DNA from: Girardinichthys multiradiatus
Taxonomy: Eukaryota > Chordata > Actinopteri > Cyprinodontiformes > Goodeidae
Assembly: GCF_021462225.1 (NCBI RefSeq)
Contig: NC_061794.1
Location: 45,632,914-45,696,913 of the forward strand
DNA: 64,000 bases
Direction of reading: 5' to 3'
The notes under the pieces were generated by a model. It ran no database searches, was not told the origin of the DNA, and saw only the letters and a program-made list of their open reading frames with translations. Position numbers and translations under genes: made by a program. Shown here piece by piece: positions 1-10,417 of this stretch. The stretch's first letter is position 1. Each line of letters starts with the position of its first letter.

Positions 1-639
1 GGGAGGTGTGCTGAATAACCCCCTAACTCACTCCCCTATTCTAACCCTTTCTTCTGGTTGCAGCTCAGCAAAGTCACATTTTTAAATGGCACTGTGGAAA
101 TGTCAAGTCATGGATTCAACAAACTTTTCTGAACTACTTCATGTGCTTTTTAGTGACATTTCCATAATATAAAGACCTTGAGGCAGCTCAACTGAACTGA
201 AAAGTTATTTAATAAGATAATTTTATATCTGAGAGATTAAAGATGGTGTTGAAGAAAGCCATTATTTGATATGTTTCAGCAACCTTAGTGGAGTCCATAC
301 GATATGGTTGCTTTTCAGTTTAAAGGGGCTTAATTGGCTTGCAGTCCCTCCATTAACCCATTTTAGCAGTTAGAAATAAAATAGAAAACAGCAGACTAAT
401 ATATCTAATGACCAAACATTGTCCTAGTCTATGGGAGCAAATCAGGTTCCACAGTCAGGTGAAATGTCCTTCTGACTACTAGATCTCAAACAGTTGGTGT
501 CTGTTCTCATAGGCTATATTTAGTCTATATCAAATTATTATGGTCCAGTATGGTCCAAAACATAGAAATCTTATGGTTTGTTCAGTTGCAGCTTTGCAAA
601 ACCAAACGTCCAAAGCAGCTGGACATGTTCAATCTAGAC

Positions 640-985
640 TCCAATTTAAAGCAGAACCATGGTTGAGAAAAGCCAATCGCAGCATATCAGCAGAAACATC
701 CCACACCAGCTGTCAAGAGCAGTGGTGGAGGATTGGGTTTGTTTTGTGGCCCCATGACTTGGGCAACTTGCAGTCACTGAGTCAAATACAAGGCCACAGG
801 TTTGACTGGCCAAACTGGAGCAGGGCAACACTTAAAACAGAAGAATTGAAAAAGCAAAAGAATCAAGGTGCAGTGGCTTAGTCAAAGTGTAGACCGTAAA
901 CTGATTGAAATGATGTGGTCGGACTTTAAAAGAGATGTGAATCTATGCAAAGTTCCAAGAAGTGAAGCAACTTTCTAAAAAAAAA
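640..985 (+). mobile_element. Tc1-like transposon fragment (catalytic part)
   Basis: The DNA resembles, with indels, the middle to 3' part of a teleost Tc1-like transposase gene: a stretch like the (V/I)KHGGGG-(M)-W box near 715-750, the AVIES-like box near 770, and a SQS-(P/V)D-(N)-IEM-W equivalent near 875-920. Stops and frameshifts abound, so it cannot be functional. A piece resembling the end of the same gene (TTCTTCAAGTTATTGCATCT) occurs at 1738-1775. The family assignment is from memory. Confidence 0.6.
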
Positions 986-1240
986 AGAGCCTATTGTCTG
1001 CAGATATCTTCACCCTTTGCACCACTTGTCTACTTACATTTTTAAAAATGTCCTTTTAGACTTGCCAGTGATTTTTGAAAACTGACAGATGTTGCATCAG
1101 TGAAATCGTTTTATGGGTTTTTCCACATTTTTCCGGAACCTATTTTGATCAAACTTTAAACAAGTGACAATGACGGAGGAAAGTTTTAGCCATGCTCAGG
1201 TTGTTCTTCTTTTGAAATGTGATGTACCTTTAATGTCAGC

Positions 1241-1660
1241 GTTACTGCCAACTAGTGATGGGCAAGACAATACTGAGACTCTGGAGCCTGCTTCATCAAT
1301 GGAAGCAAAGTGTTACGAACAGTTAGAAAGTTAAAGCTAGCTAAATTTATGTGGAAAATTACGAGTGACGCCTTCTGGGGTGAGATGCATCGACTCCTTA
1401 AAATGCTCCGAAGCCTTTGGTGTGGATTCCTTACCAAATGTTGATTCAATTCAATTCAAAAATACTTTATTAATCCCAAAGGGAAATTAAATATTGATCC
1501 ACAATCTCTGGATGACGCCTGGATTTGAAAGGGTTTGAGAACTTGAGACGTATATTGGCTTGATCTGCTGAATGCTTCCGGAAGCTTCATGGGCACCACT
1601 GCTTCCAACTGGTCGACAGAAGTGGTGTGCCCATGAAGTAGTCAATAGGACAGGCTTTTA
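1241..1660. repeat. interspersed-repeat mosaic with LINE-type tail and hairpin
   Basis: The stretch contains a TGATGGGCAAG start reminiscent of hAT-type miniature elements, a (TTCAA)n-ACTTTATTAATCCCAAAGGG segment near 1443-1490 common at LINE 3' ends of fish in reverse orientation, and an imperfect hairpin at 1585-1638. It sits between two pieces of what may be one Tc1 fossil. Class assignment is tentative. Confidence 0.4.
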
Positions 1661-1775
1661 TTTTGCAATTGACAGATAAAATATCTGCCTAAAAATGTCC
1701 TGGGTTGTGTCGTTGGGGCAAGATGAGCTACTTAAATAAATGATTTCTTCAAGTTATTGCATCTAAAAGAGGTTT

Positions 1776-3534
1776 TAACTTCAAAAAAGTGTACAAAAAA
1801 TGTAATGACAGGAGATAGCCTAGCACTGCTTTAGCCATGCTTAGGATGGTATTAACACCAACATTATTGGCATGTATAGGTGCAGCGTAGGTATTTCAGC
1901 ATTTTCATTCAACTTTTAGCCCAATGGATCAATTTGTTTTGGAACAAATGGAGGAAATGTAGTCAGGGCAGATTAAGGTAATCAAGTCAGTGAATGCTGC
2001 AGTTTATTCCTTCTGGAGGGGTGAACACAGTTCTTCTTTATTCTATTTATTGTATTATTTCATTGTGTCACAATTAGAGATAGGACGGGGTGGTTAGAAA
2101 AAAGAAAATGACTCATATTTAATAATAAGGTACAGTTTAAATGTAAACACATAGATAAGAGATCATTTCATTGGGGAGCTTTCAGTCCGTGCCCAGGTGT
2201 GATTGTGTACAGTTTCATTCCACAGACGTGTGGTAGTGGAAGAAGTGTTGTCACAGGTAAAGGGGAGGGGTTATAGAAGAACTGAAGGAACCAATAACTA
2301 TATGTTGTAGGAGAGGTGAAGTAAATCTTCAAGCAGGAAGGGGAGGAGAGGAAGGAGGGATGAAACATGGGAAAACCAGACATGAAGAGGAAGGAGGAGA
2401 TTGGAGAAGAAAAGATCAGGGGATGCTCGTGTGTTTCAGAACACTATAATTAGAGCTTGTATGGTGTGTGTGTGTGTGTTCTTTAGGTGAGGTCCTCTGT
2501 TCCACAATCCTCTCTGCATGAGTAAAAACAATCTGGTTTCATGTAATCAGATCTGTCAGCAGCTTTGAGCCTGGAGCCCTGCAGAGCTCTGCTACGTTTT
2601 CCAGTGTTTCACTCATTTCTACTATTGTTTGTTTACAGCAGCAGATATTTATAGAGTTTCATTTCATTTGTTTATTAATATGGGCCCATGCACAGCAAAG
2701 ATGTGCTGTACTAGATTATAGTTTGTTTCAATCTGCTGTCGTAATTCACAAAACAGGCTTCTATGTTTTTGTTAGAAGCTTGCAGCACATTTGCACAAAT
2801 CTTATGACCATACAATAAAGTATTATTTAAAAAAATGTGCGTTTTTAAATCAGCTAATAAACAACACAAACTCATTTTTGTGATTAAATAGTGAACGAAC
2901 CTTAGGAGTAATAATATTTATTTTAATTTTAGCTGTATCATTGATAAAATCCCATTTGGATTGGTTGTATATTTAAATACAGTGTTCTAAACTGAACATT
3001 TTGATGTGCTCTCACACAAACTGATCTTCTGGGGACAGTTGGATGTTTGGGGAATGCACAAGACTTAACGGGGGTGAACACTTAAGGTTTTATTTACAAA
3101 ATTACCTTACAGTCCCAATGAAATGTATTTTTTGTGTTGTGACAAAATGCAAAATTGTTTTGGGGATAGGAATACTTTTGCAAGTTATTCTACTTGAAGC
3201 TTCTCGTTTGAACTGCCTCAGGTTTTCCTAGAAGACCAACATAAAAACAAGTTTATAGAGACAGTGTTAATGCAGTGTTAATATAGCTCCATTGTTCACT
3301 ATGTGAGCAGCGCCTAAGGCCCTGACCCATTTCTTCCTGCTATTGATTCAGTTTTATTGTGTAACCTATCATTTATTTGGGACACAGCAGCTCTGCGCCT
3401 CAGGGAGGAGGATGGCGTTAAAGGTTGGTTACATGTCACCTGTAGCTTAAACAGTTGAGCTCTTAAAGATTCAAGTTTAGTGTCGAGTGATGACTGACAG
3501 ATCAGGTAAACCGGTTTCTAGGGCTTCCTTCCCC
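1776..3534. other. no gene seen; A/T-rich intronic sequence
   Basis: Nothing coding is supported. A short (TG)n run lies near 2463-2480 and a purine-rich tract near 2330-2420. The stretch at 3010-3240 has a mild resemblance to a transposon end but too little to call. Confidence 0.4.
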
Positions 3535-3785
3535 TCTGCAGAATTGCCAAAATTAGACATTTCCTGCCCCAGACTGATGCAAAAAGACTAGTCCATGCAT
3601 TTGTTTCTTCAAGGCTGGAATATTTTAATTCTTTACTGAGAGGAAATCCAAAAAATCAGTTAAAAGTCCTCAGTGGGTTCAAAACTCTGTAGCAACAGTT
3701 CTGGTGAGAATTTAAAGGAGATATTCTTTTTCTCAGGAGGAGGTATTGCTGCTAGTTAATGACTCCCAGTCCAGATCACCAGAAG
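3535..3785 (+). mobile_element. CR1/L2-type LINE fragment (end of reverse transcriptase)
   Basis: The DNA resembles the C-terminal end of a CR1/L2/Maui-type reverse transcriptase: an AKIR-(PFL)-like start, then a segment equivalent to LIHAFVSSRLDYCNSL (TAGTCCATGCATTTGTTTCT), then KSLQ-(L)-QNSAARVL-like and SRSCTPVL-like stretches. Frames are broken by stops and indels. It is a dead 5'-truncated copy. Confidence 0.6.
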
Positions 3786-4739
3786 TTTCTGAACCAGGAT
3801 GGTCTCTATACAGTTTATGATGACCAAGTGATGTTAAAACTATGATGTGACTGAAACTCTGCTGTTACAGCAGCCTGTGTTTCCTGCCTGATCCGTTACT
3901 CTTTTACCTTTTTAAAATACCCTGGTTGTTCATTGAATGATCTCACACACTTCAGTTTTTTTCTACACTCTTATAATATAATCAATATTCCCATCTTTTT
4001 CTTCTTTCTCATGCTGCTCAGTTCACTGTTCATGTCTGTGGTAACTCTGAGGCTACAAAGACGCTTCTGTGCCGAGACAGAGAGGGTAGTGATGTCAAGA
4101 TAATCTACATTTCTCTTGTTGTTAGTCACTTTTTTCCTTGTTCACACTGCTTACAACTGGAACTCATTTTTAGGCTTCTTATTTGAAGGACCAAAATTAA
4201 AAATGACTTTGTTAGCTGTCAGTCAGTCAGTCTTTGTTAGCTGTTTCTTATAATGTTGGGAGCCATAACTGATGCAGCGCTTTTTTTACATCTTACTGCT
4301 AAAACCAGTCATAGTGTTCCTAGACAACACTTAACTCAGAAAAACAGAAGTTGTTGATTATAAAATGCCAGATAGAGCAAATTATTTGTGATTTCTGATT
4401 AACCAGATCAATGTTTCTCAGCCCTGGTGTTTTATACCACTGTTCCACACAGACCATGAATAATATTAATCTCCCAAATATTTCCAAATTGATGGATTCA
4501 TCAGAATTCTTGGAATTTTCTGGTACAATCTGTGACGCTGTACAATTCATTTATGACACAGGAACGATAGATAAAGCGTGAGATTTGGCTTGATTTACAC
4601 ATATTTTGTCAAGAATTCACTGTAATTTACTAGAATCTTTTAAGATTGCGGAACGAATGTTAGAAACCAGTTAGGAAACTGAACTGAAAGTTCTTTGAAA
4701 TAAACCCCTCTGTTGTTGACTGCTTTACTGTCTATGGTG

Positions 4740-5190
4740 AAGAAAGTCATCTCCACGTCATGATGCTGATGGTAACCTAACCAAGCTCCTCCAGAGTTGG
4801 GGCTCCTGGCTACTTCTCTGATTAATGCTCTCCTTGCCCAGCCTGTCTGCAGTTGGTCCATCCTCCCTCCATGTTCAGATGAAGGATTGAACAGAACTCT
4901 GGGAGATGTTCAAAGCTTTAGATACTGTTTTAGAACCTTAAATGCATCCATAATGTTCTCCCTCTCTGGTCTGCTGTTTTCCTTGGTCTTCATGATGCAT
5001 TTTGTTCTTTAATGTTGTCCAACCAACCTCTGAGGCCTGTCCAGAACAGCTGGAGTCATACTCAGATTAAAATCCCCACAGATGGGCTCTTTGTACTAAT
5101 TACATGATTTTGAAGACAGTTGCTTTCACAGGGTTTGATTTAGGAGTGCCAGAGTAAAGAGGCTTGAAGACAAAGGCCATGCATGTTTTC
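4740..5190 (-). mobile_element. Tc1-like transposon fragment (N-terminal transposase region)
   Basis: Read on the minus strand, this resembles the start of a common fish Tc1-like transposase: a MK-(T)-KE-like start near 4990, a helix-turn-helix stretch, and a RALIREVA motif with nearby sequence around 4797-4850. It belongs with the copies at 32230-33400 and 35690-36380. It is frameshifted and truncated. Confidence 0.6.
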
Positions 5191-6004
5191 CTTCAGCTTT
5201 CCTACTGTATGTCGGATTATACATACAAAATGTTGTTTCGTGAAAAAGTTAAAGGGTCCTGCAAGGACCCCCGGTTTGTAGATCCTGCAGTATTTTTAAA
5301 GCAGTTTTCTGAATGCTGCCTGTTGTTTCTCTTTTATAGTTCATGACATTTGATTATATGCCACTTCGTCAGTGTCATGGTTTCCGGCGATGTCTTGTTA
5401 TGCAGTTGCTGGGTCTCTTTCTACTCTGGTGTCTTCCTCAGTGATTCAGCCAACCACACTTTTCAGCATTCTTCCTGCATCTCCTTTTAGATCCTTTCTT
5501 TCCTTCTTGGCTTCGGGTGTCCCATCAGGACCAACAGTTGCTCTCATTCATTCCCTCCTCCGCCCGGCCTTGATTGACTTATTTGTGTCACTGCCGTCTT
5601 GCTGGCTTTATTGTTGCGTTTGCTCCTTTGTTCGTACCATTCAGGGTTAAGTGTTGCCCCTGCCCGCTCAAACAAACTCACAAATGCTGACTCTGAGTGC
5701 ACATTTTCCCCTCATTCATTTTGTGTACTGGGCAGGAAAATAAGCAACGAAGGGGAGAAGAAGTGCTGGAGAGTAAAATCTGGCCTTTGTGGAAGTGTTT
5801 CAGTTCTGAATGCAGAGCAGAAGTGGGATTGAATGGTAACTGAAGACATTTCTGAAGCTGATCAAAGACAAAATGAAGGCTGGATGGTGAGGAATGAAAT
5901 GAAGTGCAAGTTTTAAATAGTTTTTTTTTTTTGTTGAGCTCATATTTATTTTGCTGCTGCTGGGATGTTGTTCATTTGTGCTATAAATATTCCTTCTGTG
6001 TTTA
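5191..6004. other. no gene seen
   Basis: The open frames at 5372-5650 and 5599-5832 have no recognisable domain and are serine/leucine-rich low-complexity readings. I see no splice-consistent homology. Confidence 0.4.
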
Positions 6005-6300
6005 TATTCAAGGCTGCACGGTGGAATTGTGGTTAGCATGCTGGTTTGAAACGCTCAATGAGCTCTTTCTGCATGGAGTTTGCATGTTCTCCATGTGCAT
6101 ACATGGGTTCTCCCTGGGTACTCCGGCTTCCCCCACACTCCAAAAAAATTGACTGTTAGGTTAATTGTTCTGTCTAATTTGCCCTTATGTTTGATTATGT
6201 GTGTGCGTGGTTGCTTGTCCTGTGTGTCTCTGTGTTGCCCTGTGATGGACTGGCGACCCCGCCTCTTTCCCAATGACCTCTGGAAACAGGCGCCCCTTTC
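6005..6300 (-). repeat. abundant teleost interspersed repeat, reverse copy
   Basis: This copy contains CTGCACGGTGG, GCATGGAGTTTGCATGTTCT, GGGTACTCCGGCTTCC and GATGGACTGGCGACC, hallmark pieces of a very common fish repeat of about 350 bp. The same family occurs in the forward direction at 25760-26120 and 38315-38705. Its class is not certain; it may be a LINE-derived 3' end or SINE-like. Confidence 0.75.
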
Positions 6301-6758
6301 TTGATCTGTTTATTGCAAGCAGGGTTACAACTTTCACATTGAAATGAGCTATAGTTATTAGTTTATTATTGTTTAGTTGTTATTATATGATGATCAAGGC
6401 AGGATTTTCGTGAACAAAAAAAGTCAGTTTACTTTAGGTTAGGAAGTGGGAAGCATTAGAATAAAGGAGAATGGAAAATGTGAATAAAAGGAATAAAGAC
6501 AGAAGCAGTGAGAGGAGGAGTAGCACAGGAAGCTAGATAAAGGAAGGAAGATGAAACGCATTCAGGCTGAGATTGTCAGAAAAAGAAAAGCACTAATTTA
6601 CAAGATGAGCGTTCAGAGTTTTTATTATTCATCATCAAAGAAGAGGAGGTGATTAAAGGAGGCGCCTCCTCTGGACCCGTGTGTGAATCTGTCTTCATGT
6701 TGTCTTCAACATTCTTACTGTACAGCAGTAGCTGTTCTGTTTTCAGGAGTCTCGGATG

Positions 6759-6760
<2 letters not shown>

Positions 6761-6834
<74 letters not shown>
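6761..6834 (+). repeat. (GT)37 microsatellite
   Basis: The dinucleotide GT runs uninterrupted for 74 bp. Such tracts are frequent in fish introns and are length-polymorphic. The histidine/threonine or cysteine/valine open frames across it are artefacts. Confidence 0.98.
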
Positions 6835-6835
<1 letters not shown>

Positions 6836-7184
6836 CTCTCTTATGCATGAACTTCCAATCTGCTGATCTGTCACATGTCAAAGATCATTGTCAGCTTGGT
6901 GGGCTCCAGTTGCCATAACTTGACACATCTGTTACTCTCTGTCCTTTCAGCTTGATGCCACTGGAGGTTTTTACATCTTACTCATCTCTTCCTGTTGTGT
7001 CATTGTGCTCAGTTGGTTCGCCATCATTAGTTTGTCAGGAACCAGAGGAGATGTAACTAGAAGTCATACATTAACTTAGTGCCATGACTCTTCATACCTC
7101 ACATTTTCACTGTGAGACTTCAAACCTTCCCTGTTATTTTACAGCTTTCCAGTTGTTTAGTTATGGAATTCCAACTATCCTATA

Positions 7185-7765
7185 CAGTCACAGTAAAAAG
7201 AAAGTACACCATTTTCAATTCAAGTGTTTTATATGTTAGGGCGTAATAAAAATGTTCTGGTGTAATGTATAAAAGTGAAAAAAGGACAGGACAGACTCCA
7301 CACGGTCAGTGTTTAAAACCCAAAAATAAAGCCAAAATGGAAAGGCAGCTTGTAAGTAACTAAGTACACCCTGCAGCTTTTGTAGAATTTAGATGAAAAG
7401 GATGAAATGCACTTCTTTATTTGATCATCTAGCGGCTGACCAACTCTCTACAAGCAGGAGTTCTGGTGGTGGAGGCTTGTGTTGACTGAATGCTGGGAAG
7501 GAAAGACATCAGCAATACTGTTGCTGTCAATCAGTCAGGTTAATTAGTCAATTTCCAAAGTTCTGTAAGTCCATCATTCTGCAAAGATTAAGGTTTTCAC
7601 AAGTGGAAAACATCTAAGACTGCTGTCAATTGTTCCAGGTGTGGACGCCTCAGCAAGTACATCCCAGGGTCAGATAATGCAATGCTCCGAAAAAGTATAA
7701 AACACCCAAAACCTCCATCTCAGGCTCTACAGACCTCAGTTAGCATGTTAAATGTTCATGTCAAC
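7185..7765 (+). mobile_element. Tc1-like transposon fragment (5' half)
   Basis: The sequence begins with a terminal repeat-like AGTAAAAAGAAAGTACACC and contains AATAAAGCCAAAATGGAAA, AAGACATCAGCAAT, a (S)VHHS-like stretch near 7560 and CTCAGTTAGCATGTTAAATG. These are landmarks of the 5' half of a teleost Tc1-like element, recalled. It appears to be the same family as the 3' fragment at 640-985. It is interrupted before the catalytic domain. Confidence 0.6.
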
Positions 7766-9203
7766 AACATACCGGTCAGATTAAAGCTTTTTATTTTTAT
7801 TTCAATGAATAAAACCCTAGAACTGAGAGGGTGGACCTGTTTTCTGACTTTAAATAAACTTAAAGTTAATTTAATGGACAAATTATTATAAAAATTTTGG
7901 AAACCTACTTTTTATGTTCACTGCTGTGTCACTTCACAGTTTCACATATTTCTTATCATAGCTTGTTTTTGTTGGATGTGTTCTTTTTACCTTTAAATTT
8001 CCTAACCTTTCTGGAGTGATTAGTAGATGAAATGGACGACGGAAACTGAAAGAGACAAAAAAATAAACTCTGCAGTATTCATTGAAAACTCTCTGGTTTC
8101 TCTGCCTTTGTAAACGGATCTTCATACTCCATCAGAACATTTGAGCACATCCATTTCTGTTCTGCAAATGTGTCAACCTGTGACTTCATCTCCCAAATCA
8201 AGACAAGTTTTCAGGGGGAAAAGTTTCCAACAAGCCAGCTTCAAACAGGTTCAGACGCGTTGCATCGCTCCACCAGGCAACGTGACCCTGACCTGCTGAC
8301 CCTCCATTCAGCTCGCTCCCTTTGTCCTGCTGTGTTTGCCCGCCCTCACCACCTACTTTTGATGGAGTGGTCCCAGTCTCTGCCAGTGACTTAGCATCCA
8401 GAATGCTTCTCAATGGTCCCTTTATCACACCATTGTGCGGGTGAGTGTTTGACTCATTCAGAAAGACTGCAGAGAACAAACATGGAAGAAAGTGTTGGTT
8501 TTGAATGGGAAGTGAAGTGTTTGGGATACTTTGCAGTGAAGAGAGAGAAAGAGGAAACTGTGTTCAAAAGAAATTAATTAAAAATCAGATTAGATCAGTT
8601 AAATAGTCACTTGAGGAACTTTCTGACAAACTTCATGAACATCTGTGGTCTGGTTCTTTATTTATCGTTCCTAAATTGCGTTTCCTCTTCTCTTGTTGTA
8701 GGAGAAACCCCAGCCTGGATGAGTTTCTTCTTCCTATTAGGTCATATGAAGTTTTCATGGACAAGAAAAGCACAGTGAACAATCAGATGTTTGGTTCTTG
8801 TACATCGATCTGGCTGTTTCTGTGCTCATTATTGGGCAATAAAACCAGTTTAGACACATAAACACAGTTTGATATATGTAAAAAAATCAAACCTAATAAA
8901 TCTTCACGCGACTGCTGGACACACATCAAGGTCACCTGCGACTTCCTTGGAGAAGAATGTCTCCTGGTAACATCTGAGTTCATGAAATGTTTTTTAGCTG
9001 AAGTGGTTGATGCAGATTTTAACCGGGACAAAATTATTTCTGACAAATTAAAATGTGGGTACAACACAAACCACTTCATTCTCTTTAATTTCATAGTGTA
9101 TAGGGCCGCATCGTTCCTTTTAATTAATTGAATAAATATAGTAAGCATTTTCAAAGAAAAAGTGAGCTAAATACTGTTCTTGTTGCTGAGAATTAGCAGT
9201 TAC
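7766..9203. other. no gene seen
   Basis: No coding, RNA or repeat feature could be supported on either strand. Short open frames of 60 to 125 codons lack family motifs. Confidence 0.4.
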
Positions 9204-10262
9204 AGGGGTTGGACAATGAAACTGAAACACCTGGTTTCAGACCACAACAATTTATTAGTATGGTGTAGGGCCTCCTTTTGCGGCCAATACAGCGTCAATT
9301 CATCTTGGGAATGACATATACAAGTCCTGCACAGTGGTCAGAGGGATTTTAAGCCATTCTTCTTGCAGGATAGTGGCCAGGTCACTACGTGATACTGGTG
9401 GAGGAAAACGTTTCCTGACTCGCTCCTCCAAAACACCCCAAAGTGGCTCAATAATATTTAGATCTGGTGACTGTGCAGGCCATGGGAGATGTTCAACTTC
9501 ACTTTCATGTTCATCAAACCAATCTTTCACCAGTCTTGCTGTGTGTATTGGTGCATTGTCATCCTGATACACGGCACCGCCTTCAGGATACAATGTTTGA
9601 ACCATTGGATGCACATGGTCCTCAAGAATGGTTCGGTAGTCCTTGGTAGTGACGCGCCCATCTAGCACAAGTATTGGGCCAAGGGAATGCCATGATATGG
9701 CAGCCCAAACATCACTAATCCACCCCCATGCTTCACTCTGACCATGCAACAGTCTGGGTGGTACGCTTCTTTGGGGCTTCTCCACACCGTAACTCTCCCG
9801 GATGTGGGGAAAACAGTAAAGGTGGACTCATCAGAGAACAATACATGTTTCACATTGTCCACAGCCCAAGATTTGCGCTCCTTGCACCATTGAAACCGAC
9901 GTTTGGCATTGGCATGAGTGACCAAAGGTTTGGCTATAGCAGCCCGGCCGTGTATGTTGACCCTGTGGAGCTCCCGACGGACAGTTCTGGTGGAAACAGG
10001 AGAGTTGAGGTGAACATTTAATTCTGACATGATTTGGGCAGCCGTGGTTTTATGTTTTTTGGATACAATCCAGGTTAGCACCCGAACATCCCTTTCAGAC
10101 AGCTTCCTCTTGCGTCCACAGTTAATCCTGTTGGATGTGGTTCGTCCTTCTTACTGGTGCAATGTGCAATCAATGAAGACTGGCTACCAGGCTGGTCCAA
10201 TTTAGCCATGTAACCTCCCACACTAAAATGACAGGTTTTTCAGTTTCATTGTCCAACCTCTG
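9204..10262 (-). mobile_element. Tc1-like transposon with terminal inverted repeats, internally deleted
   Basis: The element is 1,059 bp. Its left end (CAGGGGTTGGACAATGAAAC) and right end are inverted copies about 30 bp long with few mismatches, and TA dinucleotides flank both ends (9202-9203 and 10263-10264), as Tc1/mariner insertion requires. The transposase lies on the minus strand but lacks its N-terminal DNA-binding part. A deletion junction is likely near 10151, where CGTCCTTC runs directly into TTACTGGTGC close to the right end. Confidence 0.88.
9300..10081 (-). pseudogene. Tc1-like DDE transposase, truncated and frameshifted
   Basis: On the minus strand two overlapping frames carry a nearly whole catalytic domain: LFSDESTF (first D), YQDDNAPIHTA (second D) and NIIEPLWGVLEE (E), in the DD34E order of Tc1 transposases. 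The upstream frame is lost and the downstream one begins close to 9710, where the usual CCATCAC reads CATCAC, consistent with a single-base deletion. The N-terminal helix-turn-helix region and start codon are absent. It should be inactive but is recent enough that most codons are open. Confidence 0.85.
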
Positions 10263-10388
10263 TATGTGCCTTTAGATTAAATAAGGCAAATGTACCTTAG
10301 TACGTTTTGGATCTGCAATACTTTACAGATCTCTTTCCTGCAAACATTCTGACTTTATTTGCATTATTAGTTACTGTTGAGCAGATAA

Positions 10389-10417
10389 AAAATCACACAA
10401 AAATCTTGTGTGATTTT
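10389..10417. repeat. short perfect hairpin
   Basis: Twelve-base arms AAAATCACACAA and TTGTGTGATTTT are separated by five bases. No run of U or gene end is nearby to make it a terminator. It is recorded as a structural oddity. Confidence 0.8.

Noticed and set aside
540..881. 113-codon frame at the left edge
   Set aside because: It is a chance frame over a Tc1 fossil; the real similarity moves between frames.
6576..6918. Open frames rich in H/T or C/V
   Set aside because: They read through the (GT)37 microsatellite.
10389..10417. Transcription terminator hairpin
   Set aside because: This is vertebrate intronic DNA with no gene end and no U-tract in context.
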